DNA of 64,000 nt, taken from Pseudoneobacillus rhizosphaerae. GTDB taxonomy: Bacteria > Bacillota > Bacilli > Bacillales > Cytobacillaceae. The stretch is from the NCBI RefSeq assembly GCF_917563885.1, contig NZ_CAKJTG010000017.1:1-64000 (forward strand), read 5' to 3'. This document shows positions 45,087-53,042 of the stretch, piece after piece; the first letter of the stretch is position 1; the number at the start of each line of letters is the position of its first letter. The notes beneath the pieces are model-generated. The model had not been told where the DNA came from, did no database searches, and saw only the letters and a list, made by a program, of their open reading frames with translations. A program made the position numbers and the translations under genes.

Positions 45087-46510
45087 GTTCGCCACACCTC
45101 TTCGCCAATAAAGACGCTAGCTGGAATATGAATTCCTGATGCTTCGAGTTTTTCGTAAAACTTTGGTCGTACTCCGGTAGGAACTAACCTTCCGATAATT
45201 TTTCCTTTTTCATTTACCCCTTCTTGCACGAAATTGAAGATATCTTGAAGAACAATGACATCACCTTCCATCCCTTGTACTTCAGTGATATTAGTAATTT
45301 TGCGAGAACCATCTTTTAAACGGGATTGTTGGATGATTAAATCAAGGGCACCTGAGATTTGTTCACGAATCGCTTTAATCGGAAGATCCACCCCTCCTAA
45401 TAAAACCATCGTTTCCAATCGAGAAATCATATCACGAGGACTATTTGAGTGGCCTGTTGCTAATGAACCGTCATGACCAGTATTCATTGCTTGTAACATG
45501 TCCAATGCTTCAGAACCACGGACCTCCCCGATAACAACCCGATCTGGTCTCATTCTTAATGAATTTTTAACTAAATCCCGAATCGTAATTGCTCCTTTTC
45601 CTTCAATATTAGAAGGTCGTGATTCTAAAGAAACAACATGATCCTGACCTAATTGAAGCTCTGCGGCATCTTCAATGGTTACAATTCGTTCATCTTCTGG
45701 AATAAAGTTTGATAATACATTAAGTGTTGTTGTTTTACCTGACCCCGTCCCACCACTAACAAAAATATTGAGTCTTGCTTTTACACAAGCATCTAAAAAT
45801 GTCGCCATATCTGCAGTTAGAGTCCCGAAATTAACTAGATCTTCAATTTGAAAAGGATCCTTAGAAAATTTACGAATTGTGATCGTTGGACCATTCAATG
45901 CAAGTGGGGGAATAATCGCATTCACGCGTGACCCATCTGGTAATCTAGCATCCACCATTGGGGAGCTTTCATCAATTCTTCTTCCAATTGGAGCAACTAT
46001 TTTCTCAATCACACTCATAACATGCTCATCATCACGAAATTGAATCGGCGTAAGAACTAGCTTCCCTTTCCGTTCACAATAAACTTGCTTTGGTCCATTT
46101 ACCATAACCTCTGATACTTCTTCATCAAGAAGTAATGGATTGATTGGCCCAAAACCCGTTAAATCATTAATTAATTCATCGACAACTTTTTTACGGTCTA
46201 TCTTACCACGAAAGCTTTCATCATCTTTAATCATTTCAATTGCAAAACCATCAAGCTTAGGAATAATTTCTTCGACCTCATCGTCTTTTAGCTCTGAAAG
46301 GATTTTTTTATGAAGCAGGTTTTTTAATTCCTGGTTTTTATCTATTTTAAGAGTTTTATTGTTCTGTTTTGATTGGTCAGGTAGGGACTGATCACGAAGC
46401 ACACTACGCAAATCCACTTTTGTATCAATTGTTGTTGAATTTTCTATTATTGGCACATCATTTGCAGGTGCTTTAGAACTTTTCTCTTGAATTCGATTTA
46501 ATAAGCTCAT
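45083..46510 (-). CDS. tadA: Tad pilus assembly ATPase TadA (CpaF)
   Basis: A 475-residue secretion ATPase that drives Flp pilus assembly. An N-terminal domain (about 60-200) with the T4SS/T2SS-E fold precedes Walker A G-G-T-G-S-G-K-T (253-260), the Asp box T-I-E-D-A-A-E, Walker B-like R-P-D-R-V-V-I-G-E-V-R-G and the His box (T-G-H-D-G-S). It overlaps cpaE by four bases. Confidence 0.95.
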   Translation of the reverse strand: MSLLNRIQEKSSKAPANDVPIIENSTTIDTKVDLRSVLRDQSLPDQSKQNNKTLKIDKNQELKNLLHKKILSELKDDEVEEIIPKLDGFAIEMIKDDESFRGKIDRKKVVDELINDLTGFGPINPLLLDEEVSEVMVNGPKQVYCERKGKLVLTPIQFRDDEHVMSVIEKIVAPIGRRIDESSPMVDARLPDGSRVNAIIPPLALNGPTITIRKFSKDPFQIEDLVNFGTLTADMATFLDACVKARLNIFVSGGTGSGKTTTLNVLSNFIPEDERIVTIEDAAELQLGQDHVVSLESRPSNIEGKGAITIRDLVKNSLRMRPDRVVIGEVRGSEALDMLQAMNTGHDGSLATGHSNSPRDMISRLETMVLLGGVDLPIKAIREQISGALDLIIQQSRLKDGSRKITNITEVQGMEGDVIVLQDIFNFVQEGVNEKGKIIGRLVPTGVRPKFYEKLEASGIHIPASVFIGEEVWRT

Positions 46511-47367
46511 AGCGATTTCCCTCCCTTTTTCCGTTTCATAGGGAATAATTTATCTAATAAGGAATTATTTTTAACTGATTTAGGCTGTATAGCTTGTCTT
46601 TTTGAAGTAATTAACTCTGCCATCTTAAAGATAGACTTAGCCACTTCTGTTTTTCCTTGTTTCATCACAAATGGAATCCCAATATTTAATGATTGGGAAC
46701 AAACTTGAAAATCATTTGGAATATAATAAGGTGTTTCTTCTCTTAATATTTGAGCTGCGTCTGTTGCTGAAATTACGCTTTCCATTGTTGCACGATTAAT
46801 AATAACCTTAACCTTTTCACTAAGTCCTAGCTTATCGAATGTTTCTAGCATTAATTTAGTGTTTTTCAATGTGGCCATTTCAAGATTGGTTACAACCAGT
46901 ATTTGATCTGCTTTTTCAACAAAATTTAACGTATGGTCATTAAAACCTACACCTGTATCAACAAATACATAATCAAATAATTTCAGCATCTTGTCCAAGA
47001 TGCTATTAGTATTCTCTTTCGTTATCATATCAGCAAATTCTGGACGTTCAGGTGCTGGAAGAACCTTGATACCACTTTCATGATTACTTAGAAATCCTAA
47101 TAAACTATGTTCATCAAGTGAACCTATCGTTTCTATTACTTCTTTAATCGTGAAGGTGGAGTGAAGATCGAGGGCAAGTCCAACATCTCCGAATTGAAAA
47201 TCACCATCCAATACACCTACAGAGATATTTTTTTTATAAATGGCTGCTGCAAGATTAACTGTTAAGATAGTGCGTCCAACACCGCCTTTTGCACTGCAAA
47301 CAGCAATCATCTCCCCACGATTTGGGTCTTTATTATTAACAGTTTGCATTTCCTCTTGGCTTGTCAT
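46507..47367 (-). CDS. cpaE: CpaE/TadZ-like MinD-family ATPase, atypical P-loop
   Basis: A 286-residue ParA/MinD-type protein that in this family sets the pole or site of pilus assembly. The deviant Walker A reads K-G-G-V-G-R-T (27-33), with Arg32 in place of the invariant Lys; the signature Lys27 remains. The N-terminal receiver-like domain of Caulobacter CpaE is absent; only about 20 residues precede the P-loop. Atypical P-loops are known among TadZ proteins, so localisation rather than strong ATP hydrolysis is likely. Overlaps tadA by four bases. Confidence 0.88.
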   Translation of the reverse strand: MTSQEEMQTVNNKDPNRGEMIAVCSAKGGVGRTILTVNLAAAIYKKNISVGVLDGDFQFGDVGLALDLHSTFTIKEVIETIGSLDEHSLLGFLSNHESGIKVLPAPERPEFADMITKENTNSILDKMLKLFDYVFVDTGVGFNDHTLNFVEKADQILVVTNLEMATLKNTKLMLETFDKLGLSEKVKVIINRATMESVISATDAAQILREETPYYIPNDFQVCSQSLNIGIPFVMKQGKTEVAKSIFKMAELITSKRQAIQPKSVKNNSLLDKLFPMKRKKGGKSL

Positions 47368-47387
47368 GTTTCGTCACCTTCCAATAA

Positions 47388-48116
47388 TTAACCTTGCTCT
47401 GATTCATTCTGTTCTTGTTCTTCTGTTTTTTGTCCGTGATCTTTCATTATAGGACGTTGTTGAAGAATAAAGTGAATGTTACCTTCCTGAGATGAATTGA
47501 CGAGTTTTAATGCATCCTCTGGATTTAATTCTAGTGTCACAGAGCTATACTCTACATATGGTTCCTCTGTGTCCTCCGGATTAACCATCTTTCGGCCAAC
47601 AGCTAAAACTCTAGCTTTCTTCAAAATAAACTCTGAAACCACCTTTGACTCTACTCCAACTCCCTTAATGGTCTTCGTAAGAATGACATCGACCTCATCC
47701 TCTGGTTCAATTAAATTCGTAACAGATTGATTAATATTTACTCCTACAGAAACAGCTCGGTAGCCTTCCTTTAGCTTTCTTGAAACATAAGTTATCTCTT
47801 CTTTTTCTGATATAAGGCGATGAGAAAGAATTTGTTCATCCTTTACAATCATAGCTGTTGCAATTTTTCCAATTACATCTTCTATATTTTTTATTGACTG
47901 TGGTTGGACATTTGATTCTTCCACTTGAACAATCTGCAATTTTTCTTCAGTGATTCGCTCATTTTTCCCAATTTGTTCACTGGCCACTACAATCCCAACC
48001 TTATTCGGGGTTGCCACCGTTGTAGCTGTTTTAAATTGCTTCATATATACAAAAAACAAGGATGTTGTCACTAAAGCCATAACTAATGCTAAAAGTAATA
48101 CTACCTTTGATCTCAT
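47388..48116 (-). CDS. cpaB: Flp pilus assembly protein CpaB (RcpC)
   Basis: A 242-residue protein with an N-terminal membrane anchor (about 3-23) and an extracytoplasmic SAF domain (V-G-I-V-V-A-S-E-Q-I-G-K-N-E-R-I-T-E-E-K-L) followed by the RcpC-type domain (Y-R-A-V-S-V-G-V-N). The start at 48116 is set by TAGGTGG; the longer frame overlaps the preceding gene. In Gram-negatives RcpC works with the outer-membrane secretin; in this Gram-positive its partner is unknown. Confidence 0.9.
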   Translation of the reverse strand: MRSKVVLLLALVMALVTTSLFFVYMKQFKTATTVATPNKVGIVVASEQIGKNERITEEKLQIVQVEESNVQPQSIKNIEDVIGKIATAMIVKDEQILSHRLISEKEEITYVSRKLKEGYRAVSVGVNINQSVTNLIEPEDEVDVILTKTIKGVGVESKVVSEFILKKARVLAVGRKMVNPEDTEEPYVEYSSVTLELNPEDALKLVNSSQEGNIHFILQQRPIMKDHGQKTEEQEQNESEQG

Positions 48117-48126
48117 TTTAGTCCAC

Positions 48127-49047
48127 CTACTCAGTAATTCTAATTTTGTACGCACCACGTGTTATGCTGCCATCTTCTTCGAAACCTGTTCCTGTTCGTT
48201 TAATAAACATTCCCGTTATAGATGTATCAGTAGAACTCATGGGGTCAGTTATATAAAAATAAGCAAATCCGGTGATTTCTACACTTTTCAATTGATTTGA
48301 ATCATATTGATATGGTTTATACACTGGTACTAGGATTACTCTTGAACAATCTCTGTCGAATACATCACGAGGTGATTCAGGGCATCCGTTCACTAGTTCT
48401 TGTACAACCGATCTTGTTTTCCCAGCAATATTACCTGTTTGAGTATCAATAACCATGCCAATCTTCAGTTCATCTTGATATCCATATTGCAAGTTTTCTT
48501 CGTAGGTTCTTGCACCTGGACCTCCTAATGCTAAGATTCCAAAATAGCCACTCACACTATCTGATGAATCTACTTTTAATTTGTAAGGTTTTAAATATTC
48601 TAGTGGAGTTCGTTCATCAATTCCTAGAGGTGCGGCACCTGCTGCACGCCCTATTGGACGTAGTTCTGCTGCAGAGTGGACCTTCACATCTACTTGATCA
48701 AAGCCAAAAATACGAGAAAAGGATAACTTAACTGGTTTTACCAGATTAACATCGACCCTTTTTTCTAATTGAACATGCATGTTTTCTAACGTAGTTTCCT
48801 CTTTATGAGCTTTTAAGATATCATTGACAATTACTCTTACTTTTTCTTCTTTATTAGTAAGTTCTTGTGCTCCAGAGAGTACCGCTGCATTTGCTGTTTT
48901 TTGAAGATGGGTTTTGGTCATATACATTAAGCCGCCATCAATGGCTAATCCAGCAATAGCTAGTAACCCCATGAACGAAAGTGCTACTAATACTGCTACA
49001 TTGCCCTGTTCGTTGTTAATAAATTTCAAAACTCTTAGTTTCTTCAT
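48127..49047 (-). CDS. tadG: TadG-like protein with N-terminal Tad domain
   Basis: A 306-residue protein with an N-terminal Tad (TadE/TadG) segment: a membrane helix with N-V-A-V-L-V-A-L (16-23) and A-G-L-A-I-D-G-G-L-M-Y (32-42), then K-T-A-N-A-A-V-L-S-G-A. The large C-terminal part is extracytoplasmic, with a Cys pair (C-P, D-C). Its ATG overlaps the tadE stop (TAATG). It is a pseudopilin-like structural or anchoring component. Confidence 0.87.
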   Translation of the reverse strand: MKKLRVLKFINNEQGNVAVLVALSFMGLLAIAGLAIDGGLMYMTKTHLQKTANAAVLSGAQELTNKEEKVRVIVNDILKAHKEETTLENMHVQLEKRVDVNLVKPVKLSFSRIFGFDQVDVKVHSAAELRPIGRAAGAAPLGIDERTPLEYLKPYKLKVDSSDSVSGYFGILALGGPGARTYEENLQYGYQDELKIGMVIDTQTGNIAGKTRSVVQELVNGCPESPRDVFDRDCSRVILVPVYKPYQYDSNQLKSVEITGFAYFYITDPMSSTDTSITGMFIKRTGTGFEEDGSITRGAYKIRITE

Positions 49048-49430
49048 TACTCCACCCTCACTGTTGAATCCGTCTCAATATACTCAGGAATAGGTAATAT
49101 ATCAGATAATAAAGGTGTGTATATTTGAAGTGGATATTTCAACGTAACCGTAATATAATCCCCTGAATGACGATTGGAGTCTGTTGGGGATACTTTGACT
49201 TGCAGTTTACTAGAGTCACCTAAGTGAATGTAGTTTTTAGCAAATTCGGTGATTTCGAGATCTTTAGAACCTAGTCCACCTTTGCGAACAGTTTCTTGCG
49301 CCGCCATATGAAGATGGGCATAAGAGTATAAAATTCTCCCAAAGTCAAGCATACCGACTAATAGCAAAAGTAAAACAGGAAGAACCAATGCCATTTCGAC
49401 CATTGATTGTCCACTTTCATCTTTTCTCAT
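49047..49430 (-). CDS. tadE: TadE-like pseudopilin
   Basis: A 127-residue TadE family minor pilin. The N-terminus D-E-S-G-Q-S-M-V-E-M-A-L-V-L-P-V-L-L-L-L is the classic cleavable hydrophobic motif with Glu at position +5 after the Gly (G-Q-S-M-V-E). The short C-terminal domain is extracellular. Start and stop codons overlap those of tadV and tadG. Confidence 0.9.
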   Translation of the reverse strand: MRKDESGQSMVEMALVLPVLLLLLVGMLDFGRILYSYAHLHMAAQETVRKGGLGSKDLEITEFAKNYIHLGDSSKLQVKVSPTDSNRHSGDYITVTLKYPLQIYTPLLSDILPIPEYIETDSTVRVE

Positions 49431-49948
49431 TAGAAAAGACCTCCAGTTAATTCGTAAATAGCGCCAATTGATCCTAACGCAATAGCTACTCCATACGGGT
49501 ATGTGGTAGACATCGCTTCTTTATCTAATCCAATTGAGATATTTACTCCCTGTCTTTTTAGGACAAAAAAATAGAAAATTTGTTTAAAACGATAAACGAT
49601 GCCTTTTCGGAAAAGGAGTATAAGTAGACCGATAATTCCACCTACTATTGCCATATATAATGATGTCATTAACACGAAACCTATACCTTTTATCGCACCG
49701 ATTACTGCAAGAAGTTTTACATCACCTGCGCCCATACCACCCATTAAATATGGAATTAAGAGAATTGCTAAACCTCCTAATACTCCTAATAGAGATGATG
49801 TGAATCCACTAAGTCCCCCAGTTAACAAATGATAGATTATGGCAAGGACGAAGAAGGGGAAAAGAACTTTATTATAAATTTTTCTTTCTTTTAGATCCGT
49901 TACAACACAAATAATAAGTAATATGATTAATAGAATATTAGTCCACAT
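49430..49948 (-). CDS. tadV: Prepilin peptidase TadV (CpaA)
   Basis: A 172-residue membrane aspartyl protease that cleaves Flp and TadE-type prepilins. The two catalytic Asp are Asp18 (V-T-D-L-K-E-R) and Asp76 (G-M-G-A-G-D-V-K). Only the peptidase part is present; the methylase domain of PilD is lacking, as usual for TadV. It has six membrane helices. ATG follows AGAGGG. Confidence 0.93.
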   Translation of the reverse strand: MWTNILLIILLIICVVTDLKERKIYNKVLFPFFVLAIIYHLLTGGLSGFTSSLLGVLGGLAILLIPYLMGGMGAGDVKLLAVIGAIKGIGFVLMTSLYMAIVGGIIGLLILLFRKGIVYRFKQIFYFFVLKRQGVNISIGLDKEAMSTTYPYGVAIALGSIGAIYELTGGLF

Positions 49949-49983
49949 TTTGTTCCCTCTCTTCTAGAAGGGTAATATTTGAT

Positions 49984-50024
49984 TAAAAATAGCCTCACGT
50001 TTTTCTATAAACGCAAGGCTATCT
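49984..50024 (-). terminator. Internal terminator between flp and tadV
   Basis: ATAGCCT-CGTTT/AAACG-AGGCTAT hairpin with one mismatch pair, followed on the minus strand by five T. It follows the flp pilin gene, so it probably lets only part of the transcripts reach the assembly genes. This gives more pilin than machinery. Confidence 0.8.
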
Positions 50025-50077
50025 TTGGCCGATTCTTAGATTAAATGAACTCTAGATTGTTTCGTTAAACCGCTCTA

Positions 50078-50260
50078 CTATGGAGTTTGATCTGCGCCAG
50101 TGATGGCAGTTAAAGCATCTTGGAATAAACCAGCAATTTGAGTTTTTAATAATAGAAGTGTTGCTACAACACCTACTGCAATAACCCCTAATACTAACCC
50201 ATACTCAGTCATACCTTGTCCTTGCTCTTCTACGAATAATGCTTTCATTTTCTTCATCAT
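50078..50260 (-). CDS. flp: Flp-type pilin
   Basis: A 60-residue major pilin precursor. The leader M-M-K-K-M-K-A-L-F-V-E-E-Q-G is cut after Gly14 by TadV; the mature protein starts Q-G-M-T-E-Y-G-L-V with Glu at +5 and Tyr at +6, the Flp signature. One hydrophobic helix (about 20-41) and a short polar tail (A-D-Q-T-P) follow. The start codon follows AAGGGG. It lies between the DUF192 gene and an internal terminator. Confidence 0.95.
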   Translation of the reverse strand: MMKKMKALFVEEQGQGMTEYGLVLGVIAVGVVATLLLLKTQIAGLFQDALTAITGADQTP

Positions 50261-50277
50261 TTACATGCATCCCCTTA

Positions 50278-50619
50278 TCAGTTAAGTTTTATTTTATGTC
50301 CGATTTTTGTACCGGATTTCTGTATGGTTCCTGTTGGCAGTTCTAAAACAGAGTGACCGTTTTTAAAAATTTTTCCCAATTTTGATGGCTGGAATGATTC
50401 TTGTAAGCCAACAATCTCGAAGTCTTTATTGAGATAGAGAACATCGATGGGATAGTTCATAAAAAAGGTATGAATGGATTGGCAGGGTTGTATATGCAAG
50501 CCTTGACCGTCTGGCAAACTTTTAGAAAACATTAGCCCTTTTAATCTAGTAAAAAATGAATGAGCTTTTGTGATCTTGTTTGCTATTTCCGCACCGTTTG
50601 ACAGGTTTACGGCTTTCAT
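50278..50619 (-). CDS. DUF192 family protein, first gene of the Tad operon
   Basis: A 113-residue protein with the DUF192 pattern (A-x-S-F-F-T-R-L-K-G-L-M-F, L-H-I-Q-P-C-Q-S-I-H-T-F-F-M-N-Y-P-I-D-V-L-Y-L). The start MKAVNLSN is fixed by GGAGGTG 6 bases upstream; the longer frame runs into the riboswitch platform. No signal peptide is seen. The family's role is unknown, but DUF192 genes do occur in Tad loci, so a role with pilin or assembly is possible. Confidence 0.87.
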   Translation of the reverse strand: MKAVNLSNGAEIANKITKAHSFFTRLKGLMFSKSLPDGQGLHIQPCQSIHTFFMNYPIDVLYLNKDFEIVGLQESFQPSKLGKIFKNGHSVLELPTGTIQKSGTKIGHKIKLN

Positions 50620-50651
50620 TTTTGCACCTCCGTTTTGCATATAATAGAAAT

Positions 50652-50679
50652 AACCCCTACCTTTACCGAAAGGGGGGTT
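50652..50679 (-). terminator. Riboswitch expression-platform hairpin
   Basis: On the minus strand AACCCC-CCTTT/AAAGG-GGGGTT forms an 11-pair stem with a two-base bulge. The following ATTTCTATTAT is only moderately T-rich, so termination is probable but not certain. Ten bases of the 5' side (complement of 50663-50672) are perfectly complementary to the 3' end of the aptamer (50706-50715), making the two structures mutually exclusive. Confidence 0.72.
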
Positions 50680-50702
50680 CATTAAAAACAATGACTCGCC
50701 CT

Positions 50703-50797
50703 GATCTTTCGGTAACTGGCTGGCATAGTGCTTTTAGCACCTTAGCCCCTGTAGCTTTGCGTCGCTGATTTTCATCAGTTTTGCCTTTATCGAGATT
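50703..50797 (-). promoter_or_regulatory. Cyclic di-GMP-I riboswitch (GEMM-I)
   Basis: Read on the minus strand, the leader has the conserved GEMM-I parts in order. These are AAAGGCAAA, a GAAA-tetraloop hairpin (CTGAT-GAAA-ATCAG), CGACGCAAAGC (complement of about 50753-50763), TACAGGGGCTAAGG, a variable hairpin (TGC ... GCA), CTATGCCAGCCAG and TTACCG. P1 can form between ATCTCGATAA and TTACCGAAAGAT. It is the leader of the DUF192-flp-tad operon. Gene control by c-di-GMP follows from the family; direction (on or off) is inferred only. Confidence 0.95.
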
Positions 50798-50842
50798 CAG
50801 TGTCGTGATTGTCTCTATTAATTCGACTGATCTCTTGCTTTT

Positions 50843-50871
50843 ATGATAGTAGTTTTCATTTTTTTTGCAAA
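50843..50871 (-). promoter_or_regulatory. Promoter of the riboswitch-Tad operon
   Basis: On the minus strand TTGCAA (complement of 50866-50871) and TATCAT (complement of 50843-50848) are exactly 17 bases apart. Transcription from about 50836 would place the riboswitch roughly 40 bases into the leader. The rest of the gap to 51054 is AT-rich and shows no gene. Confidence 0.65.
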
Positions 50872-51054
50872 TCATTCAAAAGTACTATTTTGAAAATTTA
50901 GATTTCTAGGACCTTTTATCTATATTTTTTCATAAATTTACACATTTCATACATTAAATTTACGCTAATAAAAAATTCACCTTAAAATAGTTAAATTCAC
51001 CCTTAATAAATGGTAGAATTTTGTCGGAACGTAGGTCTTTAAACCTGCATTTCT

Positions 51055-52236
51055 TTATTTAGTGAATTTCTTCCAATTAGGTATTTTCCAATAAGAAACA
51101 GCCCTCCAAATCCACTCGACTGGACCATATTGGTAGTTTTGTACCCATTTTGTACTTATATATGCCTGAACAAGAAAAATTGTAATCGCTAGCAATGTAC
51201 CAGTTCCCACTGAAATTTTGCTATAAAGACCCAATCCATAGTTGTAAAAAATAAGTGTAGCTACAATGGATTGAAATAAATAATTGCTTATAGCTAACTT
51301 TCCTACTGCTTGAAACATCTGTAGACTTGCTGAATGCTTTTCCATTAATAGCATAATGACAAGTGCATATGATACAGCTAGTAAAGGACCTCCGAATATG
51401 TCTTGAATATATTCGGAAAACAGATTTCTCACGACAAAAGGTAGTAATTTCAATAAACTACCTACTATTACAAAAATTAGCAAAAGAACCTTAATCGCCT
51501 TTTTATTTTGCATATTATTTCTAACTACATTCAACTTCGAAATGCCTGCACCAATCAATAAGAATGGAAAAATGGTAAAGAATAGAAAAAGGGAGGTTTC
51601 AATGCTATTTAAATTCACCTGACTCCAATCATAAAACCTCTGGACAGTAATTTCCCAGAATGTACCATTTTGATAAAACTCTACGGATTTAATCGCCTCG
51701 TCATGATGATAATAATCGTTTGTAGGTGTAACAAGTGTTGCTAAAAAATATAATAATCCATACAATATATTGGGAATCATATACGTAAGTATCCCGGTTA
51801 GGAGCAAAGCTTTGCCGCTCATCCCCAAAAACAGTAATGCGATAAGACCAAGTATTGCATAGTTAATTAATATATCCCCATGCCAAATGAAAAACGCATG
51901 AATACATCCAATCACTAGAAGCATACTCAATCTCCGAATAGCAATAGGAGTGAAATTGAAGCCCTTTGCCACCGATCTCTCCCTCATAATCATTAAGCCA
52001 AACCCAAATAATAAGGCAAATAACGGATAAAAGCTGGCTTGGACAAAAAAATCGATGAAGCTATAAATCGTTTGATCAGATTTGGTACTCCACCAAACAT
52101 ATGGATTTAAGTACAACATTGGTGAATGAAAAGCCAGCATATTCGTTAGAAAAATACCAAGAATGGCAAACCCTCTCATTGTATCAATTGAATTAATTCT
52201 TTCATTATCCGGAATAGGATTAGATAAAATGGACAT
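51055..52236 (-). CDS. DUF418 family membrane protein (YeiB-like)
   Basis: A 393-residue integral membrane protein with about ten helices and the DUF418 hallmark near its start (I-D-T-M-R-G-F-A-I-L-G-I-F-L-T-N). The C-terminal half holds the DUF418 domain (L-F-S-E-Y-I-Q-D-I-F-G-G, A-V-G-K-L-A-I-S-N-Y-L-F-Q-S). Function unknown; transport is often suggested. ATG behind GAGGG. It lies alone between the Tad and gerP operons. Confidence 0.88.
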   Translation of the reverse strand: MSILSNPIPDNERINSIDTMRGFAILGIFLTNMLAFHSPMLYLNPYVWWSTKSDQTIYSFIDFFVQASFYPLFALLFGFGLMIMRERSVAKGFNFTPIAIRRLSMLLVIGCIHAFFIWHGDILINYAILGLIALLFLGMSGKALLLTGILTYMIPNILYGLLYFLATLVTPTNDYYHHDEAIKSVEFYQNGTFWEITVQRFYDWSQVNLNSIETSLFLFFTIFPFLLIGAGISKLNVVRNNMQNKKAIKVLLLIFVIVGSLLKLLPFVVRNLFSEYIQDIFGGPLLAVSYALVIMLLMEKHSASLQMFQAVGKLAISNYLFQSIVATLIFYNYGLGLYSKISVGTGTLLAITIFLVQAYISTKWVQNYQYGPVEWIWRAVSYWKIPNWKKFTK

Positions 52237-52390
52237 TAGATACCCTCATTTGGTTTACATATTTTTCTTTTACATTACCATATTTAAAAACCCAGTAAAA
52301 TACTTGATTAGGATTAAGCTACTCTAAATAGTTTAGGCTATTTATGGATTTCCATCCTAGATGATTCTAAGTTTTATAGGCATTTCAATC

Positions 52391-52418
52391 ACAAACCTCA
52401 AATAAAATACATAGGATA
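52391..52418 (+). promoter_or_regulatory. Sigma-K-type promoter of gerP (candidate)
   Basis: CATAGGATA (52410-52418) fits the sigma-K -10 CATAnnnTA; an AC at 52391-52392 lies 17 bases upstream. Transcription would start near 52425. In B. subtilis gerP is transcribed by sigma-K in the mother cell. The remaining 52237-52494 gap shows only the divergent DUF418 start region. Confidence 0.55.
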
Positions 52419-52494
52419 AAAAAGAAAAATCTATATTAGGCAGGTACATTTCTATTTTAATTTATTGGAAATATGCAAAAAAAGGGTGTGAAAA

Positions 52495-52716
52495 ATGCCA
52501 GCTATTGTCGGTGTAGTGCAGGTTATTTCAATAGGATCAAGTTCTGTTTTTAATATTGGAGATGTCTATAAGATTATGCCGATTGCTAATGCTAAGACAT
52601 TTGCCGGCGCAGGCTCGTTCAATACTGGAGAAGGTCTCTATATTCATAATTATCAAAGTCAGACTAATACTTATGATCAGGATGGTGTCGATCAAGGTAT
52701 TTTATTTAATGCATAG
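52495..52716 (+). CDS. gerPA: Spore germination/coat protein GerPA
   Basis: A 73-residue protein, first of six in a complete gerP operon. It has the GerPA/GerPF pattern: M-P-A-I-V-G-V-V-Q-V, F-N-I-G-D-V-Y, A-G-A-G-S-F-N-T-G-E-G. GerP proteins let nutrients pass the spore coat to the germinant receptors. The ATG follows AAAGGGTG. Confidence 0.92.
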   Translation: MPAIVGVVQVISIGSSSVFNIGDVYKIMPIANAKTFAGAGSFNTGEGLYIHNYQSQTNTYDQDGVDQGILFNA

Positions 52717-52753
52717 CTACGCCTTGGATTATGAGTAGAAAATAGGTGATATC

Positions 52754-52942
52754 GTGGTAAATTTTTATATACAACAAACGATAAATATTCATTTAATTAA
52801 AATAGGTAGTATCTCCAATTCAAGTGTCCTACAAATTGGTAGTGCTGGAGTTATTAAACCAGCCTCTCATCTTTTTAACACTGGTGGCTTTACAAAGGCT
52901 GCACCAGCAGCAACTAAACCAGGTGGTGGCACTAGAGGTTAA
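52754..52942 (+). CDS. gerPB: Spore germination protein GerPB
   Basis: A 62-residue protein with the GerPB pattern (I-N-I-H-L-I-K-I-G-S-I-S-N-S-S-V-L-Q-I-G-S-A-G) and a Gly/Pro/Ala/Lys-rich tail. The start is a GTG with AGGTGA 5 bases upstream. Second gene of the operon. Confidence 0.9.
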   Translation: MVNFYIQQTINIHLIKIGSISNSSVLQIGSAGVIKPASHLFNTGGFTKAAPAATKPGGGTRG

Positions 52943-53042
52943 TCAGGTAAAGAGCAACTAGTACCAACCATACAAAGGCTCCAGCTGTTCCGTTCTCAGG
53001 CAAATTAATTAGATATAGATTTACCTTGGGAGGGGTTAAAGC

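Noticed and set aside
50663-50875. A 70-residue open frame on the minus strand
   Set aside because: It covers the riboswitch and platform, has no ribosome site and its codons follow the RNA structure; it is not a gene.
51030-51054. AGGT/ACCT hairpin after the DUF418 gene as a terminator
   Set aside because: Only four base pairs and no usable T-run.
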